Of a DNA stretch of 34,459 nucleotides, positions 23,312 through 31,377 are shown piece by piece; position 1 is the first letter of the stretch, and every line of letters begins with the position of its first letter. Position numbers and translations under genes: made by a program. This DNA is from Candidatus Binatia bacterium. GTDB taxonomy: Bacteria; Desulfobacterota; Binatia; UBA1149; JAJCZL01. The stretch lies in NCBI GenBank assembly GCA_028278325.1, contig JANQEO010000039.1, positions 116,255-150,713 on the forward strand, read 5' to 3'. Under the pieces are notes generated by a model. The model was not told the DNA's origin and did not search any database. It worked only from the letters and a program-made list of their open reading frames with translations.

Positions 23312-24608
23312 TCGCGGCGGCAACAATTCCGGCGACCGCGGCCCTGATCTGTCGGGCGCCCGCATCAAACGGCGCCACGCGGCCGAGCGAAGGTTCCGTT
23401 ACTACGGTGTGATCGCGATTACGGTTGCGCTCGGGTTCCTTGGAGCGCTGCTCACTTCCGTCGTCTACCAGGGCTACACGGGCTTCTCCCAGGCCTACAT
23501 CGGCCTGGACATAGAGTTCGACGAGCAGGTGATCGACCCCGCCGGCGAGCGCGATCCCGAAGTCATGGCGGGCGCGAATTACATGGCGCTGGCGCGGCGT
23601 GCGCTTTCCTCGATTTTCCCCGACGTGACTTCACGCTCGGACAAGATGCAGCTTTACCGTCTGCTGGCGTCCGATGCCGGTATCGAGTTGCAGAACATGG
23701 TGGCCGAAGATCCTTCTCTCATAGGGACGACGCGGAGGGTGTGGCTAAAATCCTCGGACGATGCCGACACGTTCTTGAAGGGCTTCATAGACCGCGACGT
23801 TCCCGAACAGGATCGCCGGGTCAAGGACAACGAGATCGCCTGGCTGGACGGCCTGCAGGCCGCCGGGGTTATCGACATAAGCACCAGCCGCGCGTTTTTC
23901 ACCTCGGGCGACAGCCGTGAGCCCGAGCAGGCGGGCATCATGGGGGCGGTGATCGGGTCGGCGCTCACTCTCGTGGTCACCCTACTCCTCAGTTTCCCGG
24001 TCGGAGTGTTGGCGGCCGTATATCTCGAAGAGTTCGCGCCGGAGAACCGTTTGACCGATCTGATCGAGGTCAACATCAACAACCTCGCCGCAGTTCCATC
24101 GATCATCTTCGGCCTCCTCGGTTTGGCGATATTCTTGAACTTCTTCGGTCTACCCCGCTCGGCCCCCTTGGTTGGCGGCATGGTGCTTGCGCTGATGACC
24201 TTACCGACCATCATCATCGCCGGGCGTGCGGCACTGAAAGCCGTCCCACCTTCGATCCGTGAGGCGGCACTAGGCGTCGGGGCTTCGGAGGTGCAGGTCG
24301 TTCTTCATCACGTATTGCCGCTGGCCATGCCGGGCGTTCTGACCGGCACCATAATCGGGATGGCGAGGGCTCTAGGGGAAACGGCTCCATTGCTGATGAT
24401 CGGGATGGTCGCGTTCATCGTCGACATCCCCAAGGGCTTTACGGACCCCGCGACGGTGTTGCCGGTGCAGATCTTCATCTGGTCGGACAGCCCGGAGCGC
24501 GCTTTCATCGCGAAGATGGCCGCCGCGATCATGGTCTTATTGGCGTTCTTGATCACGATGAACGGAGCAGCCGTATTCGTTAGACGACGCTTCGAACGTC
24601 GTTGGTAG
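23304..24608 (+). CDS. pstA: Phosphate ABC transporter permease, long form with DUF3333
   Basis: The second permease of the Pst system, 434 residues. The N-terminal 200 or so residues (RRFRYYGVIAITVALGFLGALL... AYIGLDIEFDEQVIDP) correspond to the DUF3333 extension found before PstA in many proteobacteria. The permease core follows with INNLAAVPSIIFGLLGLAIF and the EAA loop AVPPSIREAALGVGASEVQVVLHHVLPLAMPG. It begins inside the last codons of pstC and pstB follows, so the four genes form one operon. Confidence 0.94.
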   Translation: MTDRGGNNSGDRGPDLSGARIKRRHAAERRFRYYGVIAITVALGFLGALLTSVVYQGYTGFSQAYIGLDIEFDEQVIDPAGERDPEVMAGANYMALARRALSSIFPDVTSRSDKMQLYRLLASDAGIELQNMVAEDPSLIGTTRRVWLKSSDDADTFLKGFIDRDVPEQDRRVKDNEIAWLDGLQAAGVIDISTSRAFFTSGDSREPEQAGIMGAVIGSALTLVVTLLLSFPVGVLAAVYLEEFAPENRLTDLIEVNINNLAAVPSIIFGLLGLAIFLNFFGLPRSAPLVGGMVLALMTLPTIIIAGRAALKAVPPSIREAALGVGASEVQVVLHHVLPLAMPGVLTGTIIGMARALGETAPLLMIGMVAFIVDIPKGFTDPATVLPVQIFIWSDSPERAFIAKMAAAIMVLLAFLITMNGAAVFVRRRFERRW

Positions 24609-24632
24609 GTTCTATCGGTGGAGCACTTGATT

Positions 24633-25484
<852 letters not shown>

Positions 25485-25493
25485 GACCGGGCT

Positions 25494-25799
25494 TTAGCCC
25501 TGGATAACGACTTCTTCCGTCACCGTCCTGGTGACGATCTTGAAGACGATCCGTTGTGCCATACGGTCGAGGTCGACTTCGAGAGACCAGCCGTTGTTGT
25601 CCAGCATCTCCCGGTCGGTGTTGAGGACGAGGTCGAGTATCTTTGTCTTCGAGTGCTCGTTGAACAGCACCCATTCGAACAGCTCCCGGTTCAGTTTCTC
25701 TCCTAGAAACAGGTCGGCCAGGAACAACTCACGGATCTTGTCGCCCACCCGCCGCACGAACAGAGAGTCGTTGAGTTTGGTTGTGACTACCGGTGACAC
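25494..25799 (-). CDS. Small protein of unknown function
   Basis: A 101-residue frame from GTG 25799 with GAGAGG upstream. The composition looks like a real protein: alternating charged and hydrophobic helices, then a beta-rich ending (RIVFKIVTRTVTEEVVI). There is no signal peptide or membrane segment. The family is not recognised. The segment LNRELFEWV is nearly identical to LNREVFEWV in the adjacent large secreted protein, so it could be a remnant of, or derived from, that protein's repeat. It converges on pstB. Confidence 0.5.
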   Translation of the reverse strand: MSPVVTTKLNDSLFVRRVGDKIRELFLADLFLGEKLNRELFEWVLFNEHSKTKILDLVLNTDREMLDNNGWSLEVDLDRMAQRIVFKIVTRTVTEEVVIQG

Positions 25800-25855
25800 C
25801 CGAGCCTCTCGCGGAGCCGAGGATGGCCGGGTTCGACAGTGAATTCAATGGCTTC

Positions 25856-25887
25856 GGGGCCGGCCCAAAGGCCGGCCCCAAAAAAAA
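25856..25887. terminator. GC-rich hairpin beside an A8/T8 run
   Basis: GGGGCCGGCC and GGCCGGCCCC form a ten-base-pair stem with loop CAAA, followed on the plus strand by eight A. On the minus strand, the direction of the neighbouring genes, the T8 comes before the stem rather than after it, so this is not a standard intrinsic terminator in either direction. It probably marks the 3' end of the large secreted-protein gene. Confidence 0.5.
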
Positions 25888-25906
25888 GGCAGGATTGCGA
25901 CGGGCG

Positions 25907-28051
25907 TTAGGGGAGCCCGCCGCCGGTAAGCTCGAGCAGCTCGTCTTTGGTGTCGAAGAAGCACACCCCTTCGTTGACGGTGTCTTCATCCGTCGAGAAG
26001 GTGACTGTGCGCACTTTCTTGGTGGCCTGGGGGTTCGAGGACGAGGAGCTCATGGGTCCCCGAATCACGAGTTGCAAGAAACCTTTCGGTAGGCCGGTCG
26101 CCTTGTCGACCTTGGTATCGAACACGAAGATCGACTGATCGGGGTTGCCCTTGGCCGGCAGCAGGTCGCAAGTGCTCTCGAAGGCCAGGAAGCGCCCGAA
26201 GTTGTCGCTCGACGGCGAACCGTTGGCACAGCTGCTGGTGTCGGTGATCTGGGAGAACGGTTCCGCCTCCTTCTCCGCCCAGTGGAAGATCTCGGTGTTG
26301 CCGTCGACGTTGTTGCCGGACGGATCGAGATCAGCCGTGGAAGCCAGGGCCACGAACTTCTTCTTGGCCTGGGACGGGCTGGTACTGTCGCGGGTCGGAT
26401 CACTCACGTCAGTCAACTGCACCAAGCTCTCCGCACCACGCTGGATACGATAGATCTCGGAGTTGCCCTCGGGGTTGGCGCCGAGCAGATCCGCCGTGCT
26501 CGCGAAAGCCGTCGCGCGAGTGTTGAAGTTGACGCTGGTGCCGATGGTGCTGCTTCCCGACGTGGCAGCCGTCAACTGTCTGAGCCCCTGATTGCCCTGC
26601 TTGGCAGCCAGTCTGACCCATTCGAACACCTCGCGGTTCAGCTCCGGGTTGCCGCAGGCGCCGCCTACGCAGCCCGTGCTGCAGGGCTCCAGATCGTTAT
26701 CCCCGCCGACGCATTGGTCCGGAACCAGGTCAGCGGTGGAATCGAAGAGCAGCAGCTTGCCGCGCGAAGCACGCAAGTTCGGGTTGAGGTTGTCGTGTCC
26801 GACGCTGTCGGTGATCTGCGTCAGAATGTTCTTCTTGATGTCGCGGTGAAATATCTCCTTGTTGCCGTCGGCGTTGTCGGTCATCGGATCATCCACGGGC
26901 GTTTCCGGGATGTCACAGGTCGACACCCAGCTGATGAAACGGCCGCTGCCATTAGGGGTTGGCGTTTCATTGTGACACCCGGCCGTGTCCGACACCTGCG
27001 TGAAGTGCAGAGCCGCGTTGGTCGTCAGCTCATCGAGCTGGACGGCCTCCTTGTCTTCGCCCTTCTTGACACGCTTCTTGACCGCCTTGTCGAACTTCTT
27101 CTTTTCGAACAGGAAGATCTCAGTGTTGCCGTCGGCGTTCGAGCCCGTGCCCGTGTAGTCGAGGTCGGAAGCGAAGGCCACGCGCTTGGCCCTGCGGGCG
27201 GGTGCAGGATCCTTGGCGGTGAAGCAAAACTTCTCTTCGAATTGGCAGTCCGCGCCGCAGCCGTCGCCTGCCTCGGTGTTGCCGTCGTCGCACTCCTCAC
27301 TGGGCTGCACGACGCCGTTGCCGCACACGATGTTCTTGCAGTCGAAATCGCAGGTTACCCCGTCGGGCGGATCGCACTCCTCATCCGGGGGGTCGATGAT
27401 GCTGTTGCCACAGAAGTCCGACCTGCCCACCTTGAGCTCCACGCGACTCAACTCTTGGCTGTTGGAGAAACTACCGCCCAGCTCGATCGTCGCAGTGATC
27501 GTGAAGCCCACACTGAAGTCGTAGTCGAAGACCATCCATGTGGTGAAGGAGGGATTGGCCGTGATGATGTCGTCGGGAACCAACGGCACGGCATCCAAAG
27601 TGATGTCGAGGAGGTTGACGGTCGTGCCCGAGTCACGGTTGGCGACGTCGATCTGCATGATGTCCAGGTCGTCGAGAGTGAAGGTCTTGCCCAGAACTGC
27701 GATCTGGGTGGACAGGTTGGGATAGGTCAGGTTCCAGTTGCCCGCCGAGTTGGACAGGGTCGCGGTCATAGAGTCGGTTCCACGATCCAGCGTCCAGGTT
27801 ATCGTGTTGAGTCCCGATACCCAGGTCGCGTTCGTCTCGTTGCGGTTGCCCCCAACGCCGAGGTCCGGGACACCCAGAAAGATCTCGCTGCCGCCCGTGT
27901 TGTTAAAGGAGCGGTAGCGCGCGCCCGCCAGCATCTCGGCCGTGGGCACGAAGCTCTGGATCACCGTTTGAGACTGGGCTTGGCCGGGCGAGAGGCCGGC
28001 AATCAGTAAGACCGTGGTCAGAGTGAGTAGGGCCCGTCGCGCGCGCTTCAT
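25907..28051 (-). CDS. Large secreted protein with DUF4215/Myxococcus cysteine repeat and six propeller-like repeats
   Basis: Start at ATG 28051 (GGGGGA upstream; 714 residues) with a signal peptide of about 26 residues ending AQSQT. The first 200 residues are beta-rich. Next comes a cysteine-rich region (CGNSIIDPPDEECD; CGNGVVQPSEECDDGN-AGDGC), the DUF4215/Myxococcus disulfide repeat. The rest has six copies of a unit containing 'A.(S/A)(T)(A/C)DL' and 'N.(D/E)GN.EIF', in line with a TolB/PD40-type six-bladed beta-propeller. Lys-rich insertions (EKKKFDKAVKKRVKKGEDK) occur in the first blade. Such proteins are exported and of unknown function. It is transcribed alone, divergently from the metal-efflux operon. 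Confidence 0.75.
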   Translation of the reverse strand: MKRARRALLTLTTVLLIAGLSPGQAQSQTVIQSFVPTAEMLAGARYRSFNNTGGSEIFLGVPDLGVGGNRNETNATWVSGLNTITWTLDRGTDSMTATLSNSAGNWNLTYPNLSTQIAVLGKTFTLDDLDIMQIDVANRDSGTTVNLLDITLDAVPLVPDDIITANPSFTTWMVFDYDFSVGFTITATIELGGSFSNSQELSRVELKVGRSDFCGNSIIDPPDEECDPPDGVTCDFDCKNIVCGNGVVQPSEECDDGNTEAGDGCGADCQFEEKFCFTAKDPAPARRAKRVAFASDLDYTGTGSNADGNTEIFLFEKKKFDKAVKKRVKKGEDKEAVQLDELTTNAALHFTQVSDTAGCHNETPTPNGSGRFISWVSTCDIPETPVDDPMTDNADGNKEIFHRDIKKNILTQITDSVGHDNLNPNLRASRGKLLLFDSTADLVPDQCVGGDNDLEPCSTGCVGGACGNPELNREVFEWVRLAAKQGNQGLRQLTAATSGSSTIGTSVNFNTRATAFASTADLLGANPEGNSEIYRIQRGAESLVQLTDVSDPTRDSTSPSQAKKKFVALASTADLDPSGNNVDGNTEIFHWAEKEAEPFSQITDTSSCANGSPSSDNFGRFLAFESTCDLLPAKGNPDQSIFVFDTKVDKATGLPKGFLQLVIRGPMSSSSSNPQATKKVRTVTFSTDEDTVNEGVCFFDTKDELLELTGGGLP

Positions 28052-28167
28052 GAAGTATCCCCCGTAGAAGTGTCGTTGGACCATATCGGGGGCTGTCCGG
28101 GGATGTCAACGGTTTTTCCTTGACCCACAAGGGGGTGAGCGCGCGCGGAGGGGTGCCCGTGGGCTTC

Positions 28168-28191
28168 ACTATACTGTAGGGGGGTATAGTA
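28168..28191 (+). promoter_or_regulatory. RcnR/FrmR-type operator with G6 tract
   Basis: ACTATAC (28168-28174) and GTATAGT (28184-28190) form an inverted repeat that overlaps a run of six G (28179-28184). Read as half-sites it is TACT-N3-G6-N3-AGTA, a close variant of the TACT-G6-N-AGTA sites known for RcnR-family repressors. TATAGT at 28185 can serve as a -10 box, so repressor binding would block transcription of the operon that starts at 28226. Confidence 0.8.
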
Positions 28192-28225
28192 TGAGCCAAT
28201 CTTATTCACAAAGGAGGTCGGTATC

Positions 28226-28504
28226 GTGGGCCATACCGTTCGAGACAAGAAGAAGCTCCTCAATCGCGTCCGCAGAATCTACGGCCAGCTCAAGGCTGTA
28301 GAGAAGGCGCTGGAAGAGGAGGCGAATCCCTCTTCTATCTTGCAGACGATTGCGGCTGCTCGTGGCGCGATGAATGGGCTCATGGCCGAGGTCCTCGAAG
28401 GCCATATCCGACTTCATGTTCTAGACCCGCATCACAAGATCACCGCGAGGCAGGATGAAGCCGCAGGTGAGCTGGTCGACATCATCCGCGCATACCTGAA
28501 ATGA
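28226..28504 (+). CDS. CsoR/RcnR/FrmR-family repressor lacking the usual metal-binding Cys
   Basis: A 92-residue all-helical repressor that begins with GTG 28226 (AAAGGAGG eight bases upstream). It aligns without gaps to E. coli RcnR as I remember it: GHTVRDK, IYGQL, LQTIAAARGAMNGLMAEVLEGH, DIIRAYLK. The metal ligands His3, His60 and His64 of RcnR are present, but its Cys35 is Pro35 here (segment EEEANPSS) and there is no cysteine anywhere in the protein. Metal selectivity must therefore differ from RcnR or FrmR. It overlaps the next gene by ATGA and presumably regulates the whole efflux operon through the G6 operator. Confidence 0.9.
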   Translation: MGHTVRDKKKLLNRVRRIYGQLKAVEKALEEEANPSSILQTIAAARGAMNGLMAEVLEGHIRLHVLDPHHKITARQDEAAGELVDIIRAYLK

Positions 28505-29769
28505 AGAGTGTGTTCGTCGCAGCATTGCTGGTAGCCGGTGCTCTCAGCTTACCAGCACCGATCATCGCGCATACGGGGCCCGCCGAAGAAAGTCCGGCAT
28601 TGACCGAGGCTGACGTTCTCGCGATGGGTCTATCGCGCGCCGACGTCGGCGATGTGCTCTCCGGGATTGTTCAGGGTGCTGCCGCCGATGTGAAGGCAGC
28701 CAGGCTGTGGCCCAATCCCAGCATTTCCTACACACGCGAGCAGGTCGACGCGGGACCTGCAGAGTCGGACGAAGATTTGCTCACCGTGACGCAAACGTTC
28801 GACTTCTCGGGCAGGCGGGGCCTTCGAACACGTGCAGCTCAGAGCCGACTGGAAGCGGCGGAATACCTGGCACTCGGGCGCCGCCTAGACATCGAGGAAG
28901 AGATTAAGCTGCGATTTTACGAAACCCTGGTACGCCAACGCAGGTTGGAAGCGGTGGAGACCTGGTCTGCCCGCATGGCGAGGATCGCCGACACGATAGC
29001 ACGCAGGGAGGCAGCTGGAGACGTCTCGAGCTACGACCGGCGGCGGCTGGAACGCGAAACCGCCAGTGCGCTTGCCCGCCACTACGTCGAGCATGCAAAG
29101 CTGGAGAGGGCACGTCAGGTTCTCGCCGCACTTCTGGTAGATGGCTCAGCCGATGTTCGGATCGGATGGCCGATAGTGCAGGGAACGACATTGCCGGAGA
29201 CACAGCCGCCCTCGCTCGAAAGGATGCTGGCCTCACTTTCTAAGCGACCGGACTTGGCGGCTCTCGAGCGTGCGGAGAACGCTGCAATGCAAGAGCAGCG
29301 GGCAGCCGGCCGCTGGTGGTTGCCGGAGGTGACGCTCGGCGGTGGCGCGAAGAGTGTCGAGGTGGATGGACAGCGCGAGTCAGGGCTCATCATCAGCGCA
29401 TCGATGCCGCTACCTGCCCTATCGCGCGACCAAGACAAAGCATTACGAGCTGCCTCCGAGCGACGAGTTGCGCGCGGGGAGAGGAGCCTTCGCATGTCCG
29501 CTGCGATGGGACAGATTCGCGGCCTGTCGGCTGAGGCCGCGCAACTCGTCGCGGCGGCCCGTGAGTTTCGAGCCGAGGCCATCGCGCCCTCGGCGCAGTT
29601 GGTTCGCACGGCGGAGGCGGCCTACCGAGCTGGAGAGACGGGAATTTTGCAGTTGCTCGATGCATACAGCAGCTCGTTCGATGCCGAGATTCAGGCGCTG
29701 GAGCTCGAGCTGGGAGCAAGGCGCGCGCGCATCAAGCTCGAACGAGCAAGTGGAGAACCTTCATCATGA
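28501..29769 (+). CDS. czcC: TolC-like outer-membrane efflux protein (CzcC family)
   Basis: The 422-residue outer-membrane channel component of a tripartite RND pump. It has a signal peptide (1-23, ending in APIIAHTG) and the helical repeats of TolC-type proteins: AARLWPNPSISYTREQ, QTFDFSGRRGLRTRAAQSRLEAAEY in the first half and the parallel LIISASMPLP, RTAEAAYRAGETGILQLLDAY in the second. It matches CzcC-like proteins in size and order. It is coupled to the regulator by ATGA and to the adaptor gene by ATGA at its end. The gene symbol denotes the family, not a proven cobalt-zinc-cadmium substrate. Confidence 0.85.
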   Translation: MKSVFVAALLVAGALSLPAPIIAHTGPAEESPALTEADVLAMGLSRADVGDVLSGIVQGAAADVKAARLWPNPSISYTREQVDAGPAESDEDLLTVTQTFDFSGRRGLRTRAAQSRLEAAEYLALGRRLDIEEEIKLRFYETLVRQRRLEAVETWSARMARIADTIARREAAGDVSSYDRRRLERETASALARHYVEHAKLERARQVLAALLVDGSADVRIGWPIVQGTTLPETQPPSLERMLASLSKRPDLAALERAENAAMQEQRAAGRWWLPEVTLGGGAKSVEVDGQRESGLIISASMPLPALSRDQDKALRAASERRVARGERSLRMSAAMGQIRGLSAEAAQLVAAAREFRAEAIAPSAQLVRTAEAAYRAGETGILQLLDAYSSSFDAEIQALELELGARRARIKLERASGEPSS

Positions 29770-31370
29770 GTACGATCGTTCGCTTGATGGCCGTGGCGCT
29801 GCTGACAACCGCGCTCGGATGCGAATCGAACGGACACGGGATGATTCACGGTCACGGTCATGGTCATGGCCATGGCCCCGGCCATGGTCGCGAGGACGCA
29901 GAAAGGCCGGCCGAGGTCGTAACGCTGTTCAGCGCCAGCACCGAGTTGTTTGTGGAATACCCTGCTCTCGTTGCGGGCCAGGAATCTGCGTTCGCAGCTC
30001 ACCTGACGTGGTTGAGCGATTTCAAGCCGGTACCCTCGGGCCGCGTAAGCGTCGTACTGGCCGGTGCCGATGGGTCGGAGCAGCGCTTCGAGGTCAACGA
30101 ACCGGTCGTTCCGGGGATCTTTCGTCCGGTGGCTCGACCAGAGGTGGCGGGGAAGTTCTCCCTGGCGATCGAGCTCGATGTCGTAGACACATCGGATCGC
30201 CACGACCTAGGTCAAGTAACGGTCTACCCAAGTGTTCATGACGCTATCCATGCGGCTAAAGAAGGAAACGCTGGTGAGTTGAGCGAGATCGCGTTTCTCA
30301 AGGAGCAGCAGTGGCAGACCGACTTCGCCACTGCGCCGGCGCAAGAGCAGGTACTGCGCGCTTCACTGGTCGCCAACGGCGTGCTGCGTCCCCGACGAGA
30401 CGGCGAGGTGCGTGTCAGCACGCCGGCCCCCGGCCGTTTGGTTACCAGCGGGGAACGCTTTCCGTGGACCGGCATGGAAGTCGAGCGCGACCAGGTTATC
30501 GTCGAGATCGCGCCCCAATTGGCGGGCGATACAGACTTCGCGTCTCTTGAGCTGGCGGTATCCCAAGCGCAGCTCTCGCTGGATCACGCCGAGCGTGAGC
30601 TCAAGCGGTTGGAAGATCTATATAAGGAGGGAGCGGTTCCGGCCAAGCGGCGTATCGAGGCGCAGCACCAAGAGGCCACGGCGCGAGCAGAGCTTGCCGC
30701 TGCCGAGAGCCGCCTCGCACAATACCACGGGACACAGCGCGCCACTGGAGGCGAGGCCGCAGGTCGCATCGCCGTTCGTTCTCCGATCGCAGGAACCGTC
30801 GTGCAGGTGTCGGCCACGCCGGGTGCCTTCCTCGAAGAGGGCGAAGAGCTGTTCTACGTCGTCGACCTAGACCGCCTGTGGTTGGAGGTGCAGATCCCTG
30901 AGGCCGAAATCGGTCGCGTTCGCAGCACTACCGGCGCTTGGTTCGAGGTCGAGGGGTTCGACCGTCGCTTCCAGGTCGACGTAGAAGCCGGCGGTCGGGT
31001 CGTCAGTCTGGGCGGTGTCGTCCATTCGCGCCGGCGGACGGTGCCGCTCGTTCTCGAGCTTGCCAACCCCGCGCGCGCACTGCGAGTAGGAATGTTCGCC
31101 CGCGTGCATGTACTGACCGGCGAGTCCCGTGGGGCAATTGCAGTACCGATCGCCGCCATCGTCGACGAACACGGACGAGATGTCGTGTATGTGCAGACTG
31201 GTGGAGAATCGTTCGAGCGGCGCTTCGTGAAGCTCGGAATTCGCGATGGAGCGTACGTCGAAGTGCTCCAGGGTCTCGATGCCGGCGACCGCGTCGTGAC
31301 CGACGGAGCGTACCTGATCCGCCTCTCAGCAGCGTCGACGTCACTGCCCGTGCACGGCCACGCACACTGA
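29766..31370 (+). CDS. czcB: RND efflux periplasmic adaptor (CzcB family) with His-Gly-rich N-terminus
   Basis: A 534-residue membrane-fusion protein. It carries a lipobox (TTALGC, Cys19), then a His-Gly segment at residues 23-40 holding seven histidines in HGHGHGHGPGHG form, likely a metal-binding tether. A beta-rich domain (about 60-170) is followed by the adaptor core: a lipoyl-like half (RVSTPAPGRLVTSGERF), a coiled-coil hairpin (LELAVSQAQLSLDHAERELKRLEDLYKEG), a second half (IAVRSPIAGTVVQVSATPGAFLEEGEELF) and the beta-barrel/membrane-proximal part. It joins the outer-membrane protein to the RND pump. It overlaps czcC by ATGA and ends seven bases before the pump gene. Confidence 0.88.
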   Translation: MSTIVRLMAVALLTTALGCESNGHGMIHGHGHGHGHGPGHGREDAERPAEVVTLFSASTELFVEYPALVAGQESAFAAHLTWLSDFKPVPSGRVSVVLAGADGSEQRFEVNEPVVPGIFRPVARPEVAGKFSLAIELDVVDTSDRHDLGQVTVYPSVHDAIHAAKEGNAGELSEIAFLKEQQWQTDFATAPAQEQVLRASLVANGVLRPRRDGEVRVSTPAPGRLVTSGERFPWTGMEVERDQVIVEIAPQLAGDTDFASLELAVSQAQLSLDHAERELKRLEDLYKEGAVPAKRRIEAQHQEATARAELAAAESRLAQYHGTQRATGGEAAGRIAVRSPIAGTVVQVSATPGAFLEEGEELFYVVDLDRLWLEVQIPEAEIGRVRSTTGAWFEVEGFDRRFQVDVEAGGRVVSLGGVVHSRRRTVPLVLELANPARALRVGMFARVHVLTGESRGAIAVPIAAIVDEHGRDVVYVQTGGESFERRFVKLGIRDGAYVEVLQGLDAGDRVVTDGAYLIRLSAASTSLPVHGHAH

Positions 31371-31377
31371 GGCGGCC

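Noticed and set aside
26282..28009. Long 575-codon frame on the plus strand
   Set aside because: It lies wholly opposite the secreted propeller protein, has no recognisable motifs, and a Val/Arg/Ala-heavy composition typical of antisense frames in high-GC DNA.
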